Origin: Dirofilaria immitis
Lineage: Eukaryota > Nematoda > Chromadorea > Rhabditida > Onchocercidae
Assembly: GCA_024305405.1 (NCBI GenBank)
Contig: JAKNDB010000016.1
Coordinates: 1-31,241, forward strand
Length of the DNA: 31,241 nt
Direction: 5' to 3'
The notes beneath the pieces were generated by a model, which had not been told where the DNA came from, made no database searches, and saw only the letters and a program-made list of their open reading frames with translations. Position 1 is the stretch's first letter. Every line of letters starts with the position of its first letter. Position numbers and translations under genes: made by a program. Shown piece after piece: positions 31,101 to 31,241 of the stretch.

Positions 31101-31241
31101 AGCACAGATTTCGATTTCCGATAGCTGAGTTCAACTGAAAGCTTCGTATTTTTCTGCTAAAAAAATTTATATCAGATTCTTATGCTCTTTTTATGTGATG
31201 TTAATTTGTCGCAATTTTATCCAAACTGTTTTTAATATCAT
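28179..31241. other. AT-rich intergenic sequence with repeat Z copy 2; no gene recognised
   Basis: 28650-28745 resembles 16500-16625 (repeat Z), and 28800-28910 resembles 18005-18115, with the shared block ATGCTATGCGACGTTT against GACTATGCGACGTTT. Fragments such as CAACTGAAAG(C/T)TTCGTATTTTTCT recur at 31131 and 25339, so more old repeats are present. Open frames of 87 and 100 codons on the - strand (28646-28909 and 30726-31028) show no motif or family resemblance; the first lies in repeat sequence. A (TA)10 run is at 29660-29681. Confidence 0.45.
29660..29681. repeat. (AT)n microsatellite
   Basis: About ten uninterrupted AT dinucleotides in AT-rich non-coding sequence. Confidence 0.9.

Noticed and set aside
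1..31241. CRISPR arrays, tRNA or rRNA genes, bacterial operons or defence systems
   Set aside because: No regularly spaced repeats, no tRNA arm motifs and no prokaryotic gene organisation; the introns and srx genes indicate a nematode genome.

Overview
The window looks like nematode nuclear DNA. It is AT-rich, it carries two intron-containing genes of the nematode-specific serpentine chemoreceptor class X (srx) family with short exons and TTTCAG-type acceptors, and it holds several Pao/BEL LTR retroelements of the nematode kind. A parasitic (for example spirurid/filarial) nematode is plausible from base composition plus BEL abundance, but that is inference; I cannot name a species.

Layout. 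1-5021 is the 3' part of a BEL/Pao element on the + strand: CCHC zinc knuckles, aspartic protease, a truncated reverse transcriptase, RNase H, integrase, an open env-like reading frame and a 483-bp 3' LTR. Pol is broken by frameshifts and internal deletions. At 5230-5720 an inverted copy of the same LTR stands alone, flanked by a 5-bp target duplication (TTAAT). 5022-7250 is otherwise a copy of a long dispersed repeat (called R here) with a second LTR-like repeat (called Y) inside it. 8527-10998 (+) is a complete seven-exon srx gene. 11000-12715 is another R copy, followed by a decayed BEL gag (about 12760-13990) and a further R copy (about 14210-15300), so R may be the LTR of an old BEL element. 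17048-19346 (+) is a fragmented srx pseudogene with a Y copy in intron 3 and exon 4 split by unrelated sequence. 20637-22920 (-) is a second seven-exon srx gene with a frameshift in exon 6 and a GC splice donor. 24660-25090 (-) is an R copy, and 25605-26101 (-) holds two exons of a fourth, ruined srx copy. 26389-28165 (-) has a Y copy next to another decayed BEL gag that contains a recent 153-bp duplication. From 28166 to the end I see only low-complexity and weak repeat sequence.

Biologically this is a small chemoreceptor cluster (four srx copies, two per strand) being eroded and rearranged by BEL retroelements. Exon coordinates of the srx genes come from aligning the two complete copies to each other: exons 1, 4, 5 and 7 have identical lengths, and all seven splice phases agree. 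I found no tRNA, rRNA, CRISPR array or bacterial-type feature.
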